Shown: in pieces, positions 30,560-39,862 of the stretch | Numbering within the stretch: position 1 is the first letter of the stretch | Layout: the number at the start of each line of letters is the position of its first letter | Source of the DNA: Clostridia bacterium | GTDB lineage: Bacteria > Bacillota > Clostridia > Christensenellales > Borkfalkiaceae | Length of the DNA stretch: 51,564 nt | Assembly (NCBI GenBank): GCA_900770185.1 | Contig: CAAGJM010000030.1 | Location: 1 to 51,564 of the forward strand | Direction of reading: 5' to 3' | Program-made: the position numbers and the translations under genes | The notes under the pieces: model-generated | What the model was told of the DNA's origin: nothing | Seen by the model: only the letters and a program-made list of their open reading frames with translations | The model's database searches: none

Positions 30560-30706
30560 ACTTTTGCCGTGAGTTATATTTTTAGCGAGTTAAAATTGCG
30601 TTTAGGCAAGGCAGTTGCCCGCCGCTGTACTTTTTGTACTGCAAGTGGCAACTAACGCCGCATAAACCGATTTGAAACGCTAAAAATCAACGACACGTCA
30701 AAAAGT
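30560..30706. repeat. Long-hairpin GTAC-tip element, copy D
   Basis: A 147-bp imperfect palindrome. Left arm ACTTTTGCCGTGAGTTATAT, right arm its approximate complement ending GTCAAAAAGT. Inner stem AGTTGCC (30613-30619) / GGCAACT (30647-30653). Tip GTAC-TTTTT-GTAC (30627-30639). Same length as copy A. Confidence 0.78.
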
Positions 30707-30710
30707 GACG

Positions 30711-30742
30711 ACCAAAACAAAAGCGGCGCAACACGCCGCTTT
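30711..30742 (-). terminator. Terminator of the ferredoxin gene
   Basis: Minus strand: AAAGCGGCG, 5-nt loop, CGCCGCTTT, then TGTTTTGG. Confidence 0.82.
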
Positions 30743-30747
30743 CGACT

Positions 30748-30918
30748 TTATTCTTCTTCGGGAGCCTGAACGGGACAGGTTTCGGCACACGCGCCGCAAG
30801 AAATGCAGGTCGCTTCGTCGATAACGTATTGCGTTTCGCCTTCGGTTATAGCCGAAACGGGGCAAGCGTCGGCGCACGCGCCGCAAGAAATACATTTATC
30901 GGTTATTTTGTAAGCCAT
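30748..30918 (-). CDS. 2[4Fe-4S] ferredoxin
   Basis: A 56-residue clostridial-type ferredoxin. Two CxxCxxCxxxCP motifs (CISCGACADACP near residue 9 and CISCGACAETCP near residue 38) bind two [4Fe-4S] clusters; acidic ending (APEEE). I begin it at ATG 30918 (MAYKITDKC), which has GGAGG about 10 nt upstream; a longer frame from 30954 would include that site. It is a cytoplasmic electron carrier. It sits between ricT and trmN6 where Bacillus has yabA; RicT-family proteins are themselves linked to Fe-S clusters, but any link here is inference. Confidence 0.95.
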   Translation of the reverse strand: MAYKITDKCISCGACADACPVSAITEGETQYVIDEATCISCGACAETCPVQAPEEE

Positions 30919-31020
30919 AGTAATAATACCTCCGTATTTTGGTTTTATATTCAAGTAAGCAAAAACCTACTTCGCTTATTTTAACATAAGTTATCCGCTT
31001 TGTACACTGTTTTTTAGCAA

Positions 31021-31878
31021 TTAATCGGAAATTTCGCTTTCATCGTCGTCCTTTTCAACTTTTTTCTGCTTATTAAACTTAACGTCTTTTAAATCGTAAT
31101 CTTTATAAACGAGCGTGCCGTCTTTTTGTGCGGCGCGGGTTTTAACTGTCATTTTAAGCATATTGTTCGATATAACGGTCGATTTCCCGTCGGGGGTGGT
31201 AACTTCGCTTCCCACTTTGGGCATTTTTTTGTACGCTTCGCTGTACGGCTCGTTTTCATATTCTAAGCAGCACATAAGCCTGCCGCAAAGCCCGCTTATT
31301 TTTGCGGGGTTGAGCGATAAGCCTTGATTTTTTGCCATTTTTATGGTGACTTTTTTAAAGTCCGGCAAAAACGCTTTGCAACAGCAAACCCTTCCGCACG
31401 GCGCGATGCCGCCCAAAATTTTGGTCTCGTCACGCGTGCCGACCTGGTGAAGGTCAATTCTGTTGTGAAGCGCGCCGCTTAAAGCCTTTACAAGGTCGCG
31501 GAAATCGACGCGCCCGGGCGCCGAAAAGTAAATAACTATTTTAGAATTATCGAACGGACATTCCGCGTCGATAACGCGCATATCGAGTTTAAGTTTTTCA
31601 ACTTCTCTTGTCGCAGTCGCTATAATTTCAGGCACGCGCTTTTCGTTATCGAGCGTTTTTTGCCTGTCCTTTTCGGTCGCTTTTCTTATAACGGGTTTAA
31701 GGGGTTGAACGACTTTATCGTCGCCGACTTCGCGATTCGCAATCGCAACGACGCCGTATTCCGTACCCATCGCCGTTTCGACGATGACCCCGTCCCCCTT
31801 AACAAATTCTATATCTTTCGGGTCGAAATAGTAAAGTTTACACGTATGGTTAAACTTTACGCCCACTATTTTTGCCAT
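31021..31878 (-). CDS. ricT: PSP1-domain protein RicT (YaaT)
   Basis: A 285-residue PSP1 family protein. The conserved core is seen: PFDNSKIVIYFSAPGRVDFRDLVK, the HQVGTRDETKILGG block, and the cysteine sets of CGRVCCCKAFLPDF and CGRLMCCLEYE. In Bacillus RicT works with RicA and RicF in a Fe-S-containing complex that affects RNase Y processing and the sporulation phosphorelay. The charged C-terminal tail is variable. The start overlaps the end of holB by 13 bp. Given the odd Spo0A in this genome, its role here need not be the same. Confidence 0.93.
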   Translation of the reverse strand: MAKIVGVKFNHTCKLYYFDPKDIEFVKGDGVIVETAMGTEYGVVAIANREVGDDKVVQPLKPVIRKATEKDRQKTLDNEKRVPEIIATATREVEKLKLDMRVIDAECPFDNSKIVIYFSAPGRVDFRDLVKALSGALHNRIDLHQVGTRDETKILGGIAPCGRVCCCKAFLPDFKKVTIKMAKNQGLSLNPAKISGLCGRLMCCLEYENEPYSEAYKKMPKVGSEVTTPDGKSTVISNNMLKMTVKTRAAQKDGTLVYKDYDLKDVKFNKQKKVEKDDDESEISD

Positions 31879-32819
31879 TTATGTTTTCCCTCCAGCGTTA
31901 AAAAGCACAGTTTGTCGGCAACGGCGTTTACGTTTCCGTTAAAATAAATGGCTTTTTCGACGTCGCCTATCCCGTTCAAAACGAACAGCATTGCGTTTTT
32001 TGCCATAACTTCCGCTACTTTTGCCGCCTTTTCGTCTTCGCTTTTACCCGTTTCAATGTATTTAATAGAAGATAAAAGCAGTTTTTTTACCGCAGTAACC
32101 GTTTTTAACGCTATTTCTTTATTTATTTTTGCCGCGTATATATACGCTTCTTTCGACGAGTTAAGTTCGGTTAAAATCCGATACGCAACGTCTTCCGCGT
32201 CGCTTTTTTCGCCGCCTAATTCCTTTAAAACTTCGCCCGCTTTCCCCGCAGCCGTGCGCAAGGCGCGCGCAACGTCCTCTTTACCGTACTCACCCGCGAA
32301 CGCCTCAGATAAAAGCTCGTCCGAAAACGGGGGTATGGTAAGCGTTTTTACTCGGGATAAAACGGTGTTTAAAAGCCCGTTTAAGCTTGACGCCGCAAGT
32401 ATTAAGTAGGTGTTTGCGGGGGGATCTTCAAGCGTTTTTAAAAGTTTGTTCTGCGCCTGCGGGGTCATATCCTGCGCGTTTAATAAAACGAACAGTTTTT
32501 TGTCGCCCTCCACGGGTTTTATGCCCGCTTTTGCGACGAGTTCGTCAACGTCTTTAACGGTGATTTTATCTCCCTCGGCGGGGTAAAAACGCACGTCTAT
32601 AAACTCTTTTTTATCTATAAGCCTGCACGTGCGGCAAGCGTTGCAACAGCCGCCTAAGCAGTCGCACATAAGTGTTTTTGCGAAAATTTTGGCGTAAAGT
32701 TCAAGCGTTTCGGGGTCTTCGGACTCGATAAGATAGGCGTGCGAAAGCGTTCCGCGGGCTTTGTCGCCCGAAAAAACTTTGTATGCGCTTGTGCTTTTTA
32801 TGAGTTTATACGCGTCCAT
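31866..32819 (-). CDS. holB: DNA polymerase III delta' subunit
   Basis: A 317-residue AAA+ clamp-loader subunit. LSHAYLIESEDPETLELYAK at residue ~25 replaces a true Walker A, as is usual for delta', which does not bind ATP. The zinc-module cysteines CDCLGGCCNACRTC follow. Then KLFVLLNAQDMTPQAQNKLLKTLEDPP and the sensor-like SSLNGLLNTVLSRVKTL, the arginine-finger SRxK-type motif. Upstream of ricT, downstream of tmk, as in Bacillus. Ribosome binding site AAGGTAG is adequate. Confidence 0.93.
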   Translation of the reverse strand: MDAYKLIKSTSAYKVFSGDKARGTLSHAYLIESEDPETLELYAKIFAKTLMCDCLGGCCNACRTCRLIDKKEFIDVRFYPAEGDKITVKDVDELVAKAGIKPVEGDKKLFVLLNAQDMTPQAQNKLLKTLEDPPANTYLILAASSLNGLLNTVLSRVKTLTIPPFSDELLSEAFAGEYGKEDVARALRTAAGKAGEVLKELGGEKSDAEDVAYRILTELNSSKEAYIYAAKINKEIALKTVTAVKKLLLSSIKYIETGKSEDEKAAKVAEVMAKNAMLFVLNGIGDVEKAIYFNGNVNAVADKLCFLTLEGKHKWQK

Positions 32820-32875
32820 ACGCTACCTTAAATAATTCTTTAACGCGCCTTAAACGAGCCGCGTTGCCGTATTTT

Positions 32876-33496
32876 TTAAATTACGCCCCTTTCTTTTAGC
32901 GCGGTAATGATTTTTTTGTTGGTTTCCCACTTCGTGCCGCCGCAGTCTATAAGCAAAAATCTGTCGCTTTCGTTTTTTGCGATTTCCAAATATCCGCGGT
33001 AAACTTCTTCGTGAAATTTAAGCCCCGCGCGCTCTAAACGGTCGTTTTCGTCCGCGCCGCCCTTCCTTAAAAAAGCGTCCGTCGGCGAGATGTTTAAAAA
33101 CACGGTGAACCGTGGCATACAAGCGTTTATCGCGTAGTCGTTTATCTTTTTTACGTACTCCGCACCGAGCCCGCGGGCATAGCCCTGATACGCGACGGAA
33201 CTATCGACGTATCTGTCGCATATAACGAGGTTTCCCTCGCTTAGTGCGGGCAGAATTTTTTCTTTTATGAGCTGAGCGCGCGCCGCGGCGTACAAAAGAG
33301 CCTCGCACTCGTTCGTCATGCCTTCGCTTTTAACGTCCAAAATCATTTCGCGTATTTTTTCGGAAATTTCGGTACCGCCCGGCTCGCGAAAAGAGGCGTA
33401 CTTAACGCCGCTTTTATCGAGATATTCTTTAAATAACCTTATTTGGGTTGACTTGCCGCTGCCTTCACACCCTTCAAACGTAATAAAATTTTTCAT
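32876..33496 (-). CDS. tmk: Thymidylate kinase
   Basis: A 206-residue dTMP kinase, phosphorylating dTMP to dTDP. P-loop FEGCEGSGKSTQ near the start, FREPGGTEISEKIR, the DRYVDSSVAYQG motif, and the LID region with FLRKGGADENDRLERAG. Typical size. Precedes holB-ricT in the DNA-replication neighbourhood of Firmicutes. The Shine-Dalgarno is weak (GAAGAG). Confidence 0.96.
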   Translation of the reverse strand: MKNFITFEGCEGSGKSTQIRLFKEYLDKSGVKYASFREPGGTEISEKIREMILDVKSEGMTNECEALLYAAARAQLIKEKILPALSEGNLVICDRYVDSSVAYQGYARGLGAEYVKKINDYAINACMPRFTVFLNISPTDAFLRKGGADENDRLERAGLKFHEEVYRGYLEIAKNESDRFLLIDCGGTKWETNKKIITALKERGVI

Positions 33497-33589
33497 AAAG
33501 TAACTCTTCGCCGTTATTACCGCCGCGCTAAGCTTAGAAAAACGACTTAATATATCGCCGCTTGCGGCGGTGCCGAATGCAAAAACGGC

Positions 33590-34525
33590 TTAACCTAAAA
33601 AGGTGCTGTATTCAAAAAGCAACGTGTTTATAAACGCCAGACTTTCGTAGTATAAGTCGCCTTCGTCCTGCTCGTTTCTGCCGACGAGTAGCAGTACCTT
33701 GTCCGCGGTTATTTCGGAAACTTTGCCGTCGTCGTCGTAAACCTTACGCGCGAATAAATCGGTTATCTGCTTTTTGCCGTTTACGGTCGGGTTTCCGTCA
33801 AGCGCGCCCAAGTTTATGGCGAATTTACCCTTAACGGTATACCCGTCGCTTATTTTAATTTCTTTTTCGTCGTACAAAAGTTCGGGGTGAGCGTCTATTG
33901 CGGTAAGGAGAGCTTTCGCGTTGTCGTACACGCGTTTAAGCCTTTCCGCTTCTTGCTTAACGCCTTGCTCGCGCGCCGCTTTTTTGCGGAAACGCGCGTC
34001 TTTTTTACGGGTTTTTAAAAAATATTCTTCCGTTTTTTCGTCCGTAAATTCGCCGCTTTCGCTTATAAACCCGTTATCTTTTAAAAAGTTAAGCGCGTAA
34101 GTTGCGTAAGAAACTATATCCTCGCCCCAGTAAAGATTCGTGTATTGATTGTATAAACTTTCGTCGCCGTCGTCGACGCAGATAAACACGTCGTCTTCCC
34201 CGAGTTCGCAGTAGGTGTTCATCATGTAAGCCGACGAATACCCCGCGGGGTTTATAACGAGGGTGTTGACGTTCAAAACGTCGTACGAAAATTTGTACTT
34301 TGCGTCGCCGTCCTTAACTTTTGAGGGGAGTGCGCGCGCTTCGTCGCTTATAACGACGTCGTCCGCGACCATCATATAAAAGTCCTGTCCGTTAGAAGGC
34401 TTTTTGGCAAGAGCGTTTAAAATTATCCACAACAAAAGCACGGTTATAACGACCGCCGCGACAAGCTTAACCGCGTCGTACGCAAAAAATGTTTTTAACC
34501 TTGATTTCGTTATTTTTAAATTCAT
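33590..34525 (-). CDS. Exported or membrane-anchored protein of unknown function
   Basis: A 311-residue protein with one N-terminal membrane segment (about residues 17-38, LVAAVVITVLLLWIILNALA). The remainder is extracytoplasmic with no recognised domain. It includes a possible DVVISDEARALP strand, two acidic segments (DDGDESLYNQ) and a strongly charged helix near 165-205 (EEYFLKTRKKDARFRKKAAREQ). No lipobox. The ribosome binding site is weak (AAAGG, 13 nt from the ATG). It lies between greA and tmk in the same direction. Confidence 0.7.
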   Translation of the reverse strand: MNLKITKSRLKTFFAYDAVKLVAAVVITVLLLWIILNALAKKPSNGQDFYMMVADDVVISDEARALPSKVKDGDAKYKFSYDVLNVNTLVINPAGYSSAYMMNTYCELGEDDVFICVDDGDESLYNQYTNLYWGEDIVSYATYALNFLKDNGFISESGEFTDEKTEEYFLKTRKKDARFRKKAAREQGVKQEAERLKRVYDNAKALLTAIDAHPELLYDEKEIKISDGYTVKGKFAINLGALDGNPTVNGKKQITDLFARKVYDDDGKVSEITADKVLLLVGRNEQDEGDLYYESLAFINTLLFEYSTFLG

Positions 34526-34595
34526 AGCCCGACTAAACCTTTGAACGACAAAAGCCTTTGATACTACCCTTAATTAGCGATAAAAATTATTTTAT

Positions 34596-35063
34596 CTACA
34601 CTAAAATTTCAAGAATTTTAATTTGATATTTGTAGCCTTTTTGCGTGGTTACGGTGCAGAATTCGCCGACTTTTCGGTTGATAAGCGCGGCGCCGATGGG
34701 CGATTCGTTAGAAATTTTGTTGTTAGTTAAATCGGCTTCCGCAGTGCCCACGATAGTGAAAACGTACTCTGCGTTTTCGTCAAGGTCGAGATATTTAACC
34801 TTAGAACCGACCTGAATGATGTCTTTACGGTCGTTTACGACGACTTCGCCGTATTTAAGCTTTGCTTCGATATCTTCCGCTTCGCCGTCAAGTTTAGCCT
34901 TTTCGTCACGCGCGGCGTGATATTCGGCGTTTTCGGACAAGTCGCCCTGTTCGCGCGCGACCTTAATTCTCTGCACGACTGCGGGAATAAGTTCGTTTTT
35001 TAAAACTTTAAGCCTTTCCTGAAGTTCCTTAAAGCCTTCTTCGGTTAAAATAATTTTTTCCAT
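34596..35063 (-). CDS. greA: Transcription elongation factor GreA
   Basis: A 155-residue GreA, which rescues backtracked RNA polymerase by stimulating transcript cleavage. N-terminal coiled coil with the tip acidic pair in QGDLSENAEYHAARDEK, and the C-terminal FKBP-like domain (IVGTAEADLTNNKISNESPIGAALINRKVGE). Start taken at ATG 35063 with AAAGGAG upstream; a start at 35081 would swallow that site. A highly structured 83-nt segment lies just 5' of the ribosome binding site. Confidence 0.96.
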   Translation of the reverse strand: MEKIILTEEGFKELQERLKVLKNELIPAVVQRIKVAREQGDLSENAEYHAARDEKAKLDGEAEDIEAKLKYGEVVVNDRKDIIQVGSKVKYLDLDENAEYVFTIVGTAEADLTNNKISNESPIGAALINRKVGEFCTVTTQKGYKYQIKILEILV

Positions 35064-35079
35064 AATTACTCCTTTACGC

Positions 35080-35162
35080 AAAATACCCGCCCCCGAAAAG
35101 CCGCTTCGGCATCAGCCGAACGGGATTCAAAACCCGCTCGGTTAAAGGGGCGAGGGTATTTT
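35080..35162 (-). other. Structured element (three-way junction) before greA
   Basis: Outer stem AAAATACCC+GCCCC (35080-35093) with GGGGC+GGGTATTTT (35147-35162, 2-nt bulge). Inside are a 9-bp hairpin CCGAACGGG/CCCGCTCGG (about 35117-35142) and a short GCCG/CGGC hairpin. It fills the whole gap between the upstream gene and the greA ribosome binding site. Either a complex terminator for the upstream gene or a cis-acting greA leader. Confidence 0.6.
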
Positions 35163-35171
35163 AATTTTTTA

Positions 35172-36821
35172 TCAGTTTCTGATTCTGTAGCCGAAACCAC
35201 AGTTTTCTTTAAGCGACTCGTCAAGCAAAAGTTCGGCGTTTTCGGGATGTTTTTCCATTCCGAAACGGAACATGACTTTTTCGATAAGCGCGTAAGCGCG
35301 GTTTAAATCGTCAAGCGTGGCAACCTCGAACATAGCGGGGGTATCGGCAAAGTTTTTGTCGTAACCGACGAATTCAAGGTTTTCGGCAGCGGCGTCAAGC
35401 GTTAAGTATACGAAAATCTTTTCGCCCTTTTTGAAGATTTTTAAAATCATCTTGCCGGAATTTGCTTCGTTGAAGGGTTTGGATTTATCTACGCTGTAAC
35501 TTAAAACGTTGGCGCGCAAAAGTTTATAGTAGTCCTGCGCGGCAGTCGCGACGACGTCGTTTTTAACGAAGAAAGCAAAGCCGTTTCTACGCGCGGTTTC
35601 GTCGCTGACGGTTTTTGTCGCCATATTGACTTCGCTTTTAACAAGGTTATTAAACGTCATGGTTTCTTTTATGAGAGCCATAACTTCCTGATAGTCTTTC
35701 GCGCCGGTAATCGTTTTTTTGGCGGGAACGACTTTAAACTCGGGGTCGTTGTGTTTTTCTACGCGATATCCCTTTTCAATCATAACGTCGGGGTCAACCG
35801 CAAGGTAAAGATAAACGACGCCATCTTTTTCAAACATCTCGGCAATGAATTTTTTGCGTGCCGTGCCGAGTTTGTTGAAGGCCTTGGCGCGTTCGTAACT
35901 TAAAAGTTCAAACCTTATCTCGTCGTAAATTTCGCCGAGCGTAAGCGCGGGACGGGTAATTTCAAGCCTCTCTTCAACGATATTCGGCTTAACCGACGGC
36001 GCTTCTTCAACCAAGCCGCCGAAATCGACGTCGCGCTTGGGTTCGGTCTTACCCTCCGCAGAGTTTTCGTACGCGGGCGCTACCTGCTGAACGACCGGCT
36101 CGACGGGCCTTTCCGCCTCGGCATTCCTTTCATAGGTAGGTTGTGCGGGTGCTTCCGCAGCGGGCTGAACGTAGGCCGGCGCTTCCGCCGCCGCGGCGCG
36201 ATAACCTATTTTAGCACCGCAGTTTACGCAAAACGCCGCGTCCGGGCTCAACTTCGCGCCGCATTCGGGGCAGAACCTCTGCGCTGCCGAAGCGTCGGAC
36301 TGAACGGACGCGGGAGCGGCAACGGTTTTATCGAGCGATTCCGCGGCGACGTTCGAAGCTTGCTCCGCAACCGGGGTACCGGTAAGCATACTGTCCGCCT
36401 TGACTATTTTAGCGTAAAGTTTAAGTTTGCGCTTTTTAGCATTTGTTAAATCGAAAAGGTTGTTGTAGTTGCTGTCTGAAAACCAACCCGCCATAATCTC
36501 GTCGTCGGCAAGGGCGACTTCGGGGTATGGAATATCTTCTTTCTTTTTAAACTTCCTGACGATTTTATCGTTTTCGATAATAAAAGTATACTTGCGCTTT
36601 TTGGGCTTGAATATAAGCACCAGAATAAGAATAATCAACAACGCCGCTACCGCAAGAGCCGAATAGAAGATTATATCTTCGGTAAGCTCTGAAAACGGCG
36701 TAACGCTAAGCTTCGCATACAAAAAATCGAACGCTTTTTGTTCTGCGCGGTTAAGCACGTCGACTATCTTAGCGAACAAATTCTTGAAAAAACCGCCCGC
36801 TTTCAAAAAAAACTCCTTCAT
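35172..36821 (-). CDS. Zinc-ribbon membrane protein with tandem repeated domain
   Basis: A 549-residue protein. It has a helical N-terminus and one membrane segment (about 49-73), then a short InlB B-repeat-like stretch (YTFIIENDKIVRKFKKKEDIP...GWFSD). A zinc ribbon follows near 184-205 (CPECGAKLSPDAAFCVNCG), then a long Ala/Pro/Glu-rich linker to about 290. The end is two copies of an alpha/beta domain (about 300-390 and 425-530), each with a FELLSYERAK / NVLSYSVDKS-type opening and a VYLYLAVDP / VYLTLDAA core strand. Ribosome binding site AAGGCGGTGATTTT. I cannot name a function. Confidence 0.75.
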   Translation of the reverse strand: MKEFFLKAGGFFKNLFAKIVDVLNRAEQKAFDFLYAKLSVTPFSELTEDIIFYSALAVAALLIILILVLIFKPKKRKYTFIIENDKIVRKFKKKEDIPYPEVALADDEIMAGWFSDSNYNNLFDLTNAKKRKLKLYAKIVKADSMLTGTPVAEQASNVAAESLDKTVAAPASVQSDASAAQRFCPECGAKLSPDAAFCVNCGAKIGYRAAAAEAPAYVQPAAEAPAQPTYERNAEAERPVEPVVQQVAPAYENSAEGKTEPKRDVDFGGLVEEAPSVKPNIVEERLEITRPALTLGEIYDEIRFELLSYERAKAFNKLGTARKKFIAEMFEKDGVVYLYLAVDPDVMIEKGYRVEKHNDPEFKVVPAKKTITGAKDYQEVMALIKETMTFNNLVKSEVNMATKTVSDETARRNGFAFFVKNDVVATAAQDYYKLLRANVLSYSVDKSKPFNEANSGKMILKIFKKGEKIFVYLTLDAAAENLEFVGYDKNFADTPAMFEVATLDDLNRAYALIEKVMFRFGMEKHPENAELLLDESLKENCGFGYRIRN

Positions 36822-37165
36822 AAAATCACCGCCTTAAATTAGTTTTTGCTAAGTTTAACCGACTATACAAGCGTTTTATCATAGCCGTACTAATATATTA
36901 GCATAATTTTTAAAATATATCAATCTTTTAACCGAAAAAATTATTCCGTTTTTGCGGTTAAACCCGCACGTTTTAACCGTTTTCAGCCGTCTTTTTGTCG
37001 TATTTGACCGCATTTTAAGCAAAATTTACCCGTCGCACCGCCCTTTTAAACGATAAAAACAGACAATAACCCAACTATACGCAAGGTTTTGCCTGTTTTC
37101 GCTTTTATATATGCGTTTCTCTAATTATGTCGAAATAAAATTTTAAAGTATTACGCTTTGAAATT
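36822..37165. other. AT-rich intergenic region
   Basis: No gene is supported. An AT-rich stem-loop (ATAAAATTT ... AAATTTTAT, about 37134-37170) overlaps the stop codon of the following ABC exporter gene. A TGTCGAA heptamer at 37128 is probably chance. Confidence 0.5.
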
Positions 37166-39862
37166 TTATTCCGTCCTTAAAGCGACGACGGGGTCTTTCT
37201 TCGCCGCGCTTCTGGCGGGAATAAGCCCCGATATAAGGGTAAGCGCAACGCTTAACGCTATCATCATAAGCGCCTGATAGAAGGGAAGCGCCGCAAGGTT
37301 CGGGATGTTGGTTAAAGATTCTAAAATCGCGTTGATTATGCCTGATAAAAGATACGTTACCCCAACGCCTATCGCGCCCGACAAAAGCCCGATTATAAAC
37401 GTTTCTGCGTTGAAGAGGTGCGAAACGTCTTTCTTTCTGCCGCCGAGCGAACGGATAACGCCTATCTCTTTAATGCGTTCGACGACCGAAACGTAAGTTA
37501 TAATGCCTATCATGACCGTGGACACGACGAGCGACACGGACGTAAACCCGACGAGCGCGTACGACACGACGTTTATCATGGTGTTTATAAGCGAAATTAT
37601 AAGCGACAGCGTATCGGTGTAGGTTATTTTGGCGTGGTCGTCGTTCCACTTGTCGAGGTAATCAGTAACTAAATCTTTACTGTCGAAACTTATCGGATAA
37701 ATGGTTACCGAATTTGAAAGCGAGTTGCCGCCGATTGCGCGGATGATTACCCTTTTAAACTCTCCGTAATCAAGCCCTTTACCGCTTGAGCCGACGCTCA
37801 GCTTAAGCCCCGCCGAAGAAGCAAACGACACTCCGCCGGTATAGTCTACGTATACGGGATTGCCGGATTCGTCTTTGTCGTATGTGTACTTGTAGTCAAA
37901 AGTTATAAGATTACCCGCATACATTCCGAGTATTAAAGATTGTTCGGTAAACAAACCGTTGCCGACGTTGTCGTTTTCGTCGAGCCCTTCAACGTATTTA
38001 ACGATTTCACTCTCTTTTTCCGTTTCTAAAACGTAATCGGTAAGTTTTTCGGTGTAGTAAACGCCCGACGTCAAACAGCCGTAAGATATATCTTTTTTAG
38101 GTTGAAGTATACCAACGACTTTAAGTTCGAGCCCTTCTCCGCCGGTTTTATCAACGTTTTCGCCCAAAAAGTTATAAGTGAACGGTTTTGCCGGATTATC
38201 GGTTGCGGTGTAAACCTGATTGTTTGAGTAGTAAGTGAAAGTTTTATCCAAAAGTTCGTCGAACGAGAAAGATTTTATCTCTTTGCTTTCGTCGTAATAC
38301 TTTTTATGGCTTTCGTCCACTTTATAGATAAGGTTCAAAAAGTTTTCCTGCGGGTATATTCCCAAACGGGCGAGCAAAACGTCGTAAAGCTCGTCGTTTT
38401 TATCCAAAACGAGCATTATTTCGTCTTTCTCGGTGGCGATTTTACCCGTCACGTCGTACTGCGACTCGATATAGTCCACGCTGTTCGGCGCCTGCTCGAA
38501 CGACGGGATAAGCGCGGTCACGTATTTTGCGTTGTCTTTAAAACGGGTTTGCTCTAAAAGTTTGACGTACGAAGACGTAAGCGCGGATATAGAGATGTTT
38601 TCGCTGTCGCCGCTCGCCGTCTTTTTCATATCGGTGTAAATGTTGTTGTTAAGGTCCAAACCGTAGCCGAACTTCATTGCGGCGTAATAGTCTTTCGGCA
38701 TATCCTTAACGTAGTCGATATAATCTTGCGTTATTTCGTTTTTGACGAAGAAGGCTTTTGCCGCGTCGTTCGTCTTGGCAAGATATTCGACCATTCCGTT
38801 TACGTAGGCGTAATTAGGCTGCTTTACAATCTCCTTTTTCTGCTCTTTACTCATAAGGCTGTTTATGGCGTTCAGGTCGTAAGAAGTTTCGGTTATCGTA
38901 ATGGGGTTGCCGGACAGCATATCGTCCTGCATGGACTTGACGTATCCCTTAATGCCCGCCGAAAACGCAAGCACCATCGCCACGCCTATTATGCCTATCG
39001 ACCCTGCTATGCCGACGAGAATAGTCCTGCCCTTTTTAGAGATAAGGTTACGCGCCGACAGTTTGAACGCCGTGAAAAAGGACATTTTCGCCCGTTCTTT
39101 TTTACCCGCCGCCTTTTCGTCGCCTACCTTTTCGGCGGTTATCGCCGCGGGCTCTTCGCGCGATTCCTTCATTTCGTCGTCTAAATTATAGGGGCGGGTG
39201 TCCTCGATAATTTCGCCGTCTAAAAGCCTTACTATGCGGGTGGAATACTCCTTCGCAAGTTCGGGGTTATGGGTGACCATGATAACAAGCCGCTCGCCCG
39301 AAATTTCTTTTATAAGGTTCATTATCTGAACGCTCGTTTCACTGTCGAGCGCGCCCGTCGGCTCGTCGGCAAGCAAAATTTCGGGGTCGTTTACGAGAGC
39401 GCGCGCAATCGCGACGCGTTGGCACTGCCCTCCGGAAAGTTGGTTGGGGCGTTTGTTGTACTGACCTTTAAGCCCCACCCTGTCGAGTGCTTGTTTGGCT
39501 TTTTTGATGCGCGTTTCTTTGTCCGCGCCTGCTATCGTCAACGCAAGTTCCACGTTGCCGAGTATCGTCTGGTGCGGAATCAGGTTGTAGCTTTGAAATA
39601 TGAAACCTATCCTGTGGTTGCGGTATACGTCCCAGTCCCTGTCCCTAAACGTGGCGGTGGACTTGCCGTTTATCATAAGGTCGCCCTTCGTATAATGGTC
39701 AAGCCCGCCGATTATGTTAAGCATCGTCGTTTTGCCGCAACCGGAAGGGCCTAATATCGAAACGAATTCGTTCTTTCTGAAGTTTATCGAAACGCCTTTT
39801 AACGCGTGAACGACTTCGTCCCCCGCCTGATAGTCTTTGACTACGTTTTTTAAAACCAACAT
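37166..39862 (-). CDS. MacB-like ABC exporter, fused ATPase-permease
   Basis: An 898-residue protein. An N-terminal ABC ATPase (about 1-225) has Walker A GPSGCGKTT, signature LSGGQCQRVAIARALV and Walker B ILLADEPTGALDSET. After a charged linker there is a membrane segment near 280-300 (GRTILVGIAGSIGIIGVAMVLAFSAG), a large external domain (about 305-770) and three C-terminal membrane segments in an FtsX-type permease fold (about 770-895), including IKEIGVIRSLGGRKKDVSHLF. Exporters of this type move peptides, lipoproteins or antimicrobials or transmit mechanical signals. No partner sensor kinase lies beside it. Good ribosome binding site (GGGAGAAGTTTAAT). Confidence 0.9.
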   Translation of the reverse strand: MLVLKNVVKDYQAGDEVVHALKGVSINFRKNEFVSILGPSGCGKTTMLNIIGGLDHYTKGDLMINGKSTATFRDRDWDVYRNHRIGFIFQSYNLIPHQTILGNVELALTIAGADKETRIKKAKQALDRVGLKGQYNKRPNQLSGGQCQRVAIARALVNDPEILLADEPTGALDSETSVQIMNLIKEISGERLVIMVTHNPELAKEYSTRIVRLLDGEIIEDTRPYNLDDEMKESREEPAAITAEKVGDEKAAGKKERAKMSFFTAFKLSARNLISKKGRTILVGIAGSIGIIGVAMVLAFSAGIKGYVKSMQDDMLSGNPITITETSYDLNAINSLMSKEQKKEIVKQPNYAYVNGMVEYLAKTNDAAKAFFVKNEITQDYIDYVKDMPKDYYAAMKFGYGLDLNNNIYTDMKKTASGDSENISISALTSSYVKLLEQTRFKDNAKYVTALIPSFEQAPNSVDYIESQYDVTGKIATEKDEIMLVLDKNDELYDVLLARLGIYPQENFLNLIYKVDESHKKYYDESKEIKSFSFDELLDKTFTYYSNNQVYTATDNPAKPFTYNFLGENVDKTGGEGLELKVVGILQPKKDISYGCLTSGVYYTEKLTDYVLETEKESEIVKYVEGLDENDNVGNGLFTEQSLILGMYAGNLITFDYKYTYDKDESGNPVYVDYTGGVSFASSAGLKLSVGSSGKGLDYGEFKRVIIRAIGGNSLSNSVTIYPISFDSKDLVTDYLDKWNDDHAKITYTDTLSLIISLINTMINVVSYALVGFTSVSLVVSTVMIGIITYVSVVERIKEIGVIRSLGGRKKDVSHLFNAETFIIGLLSGAIGVGVTYLLSGIINAILESLTNIPNLAALPFYQALMMIALSVALTLISGLIPARSAAKKDPVVALRTE

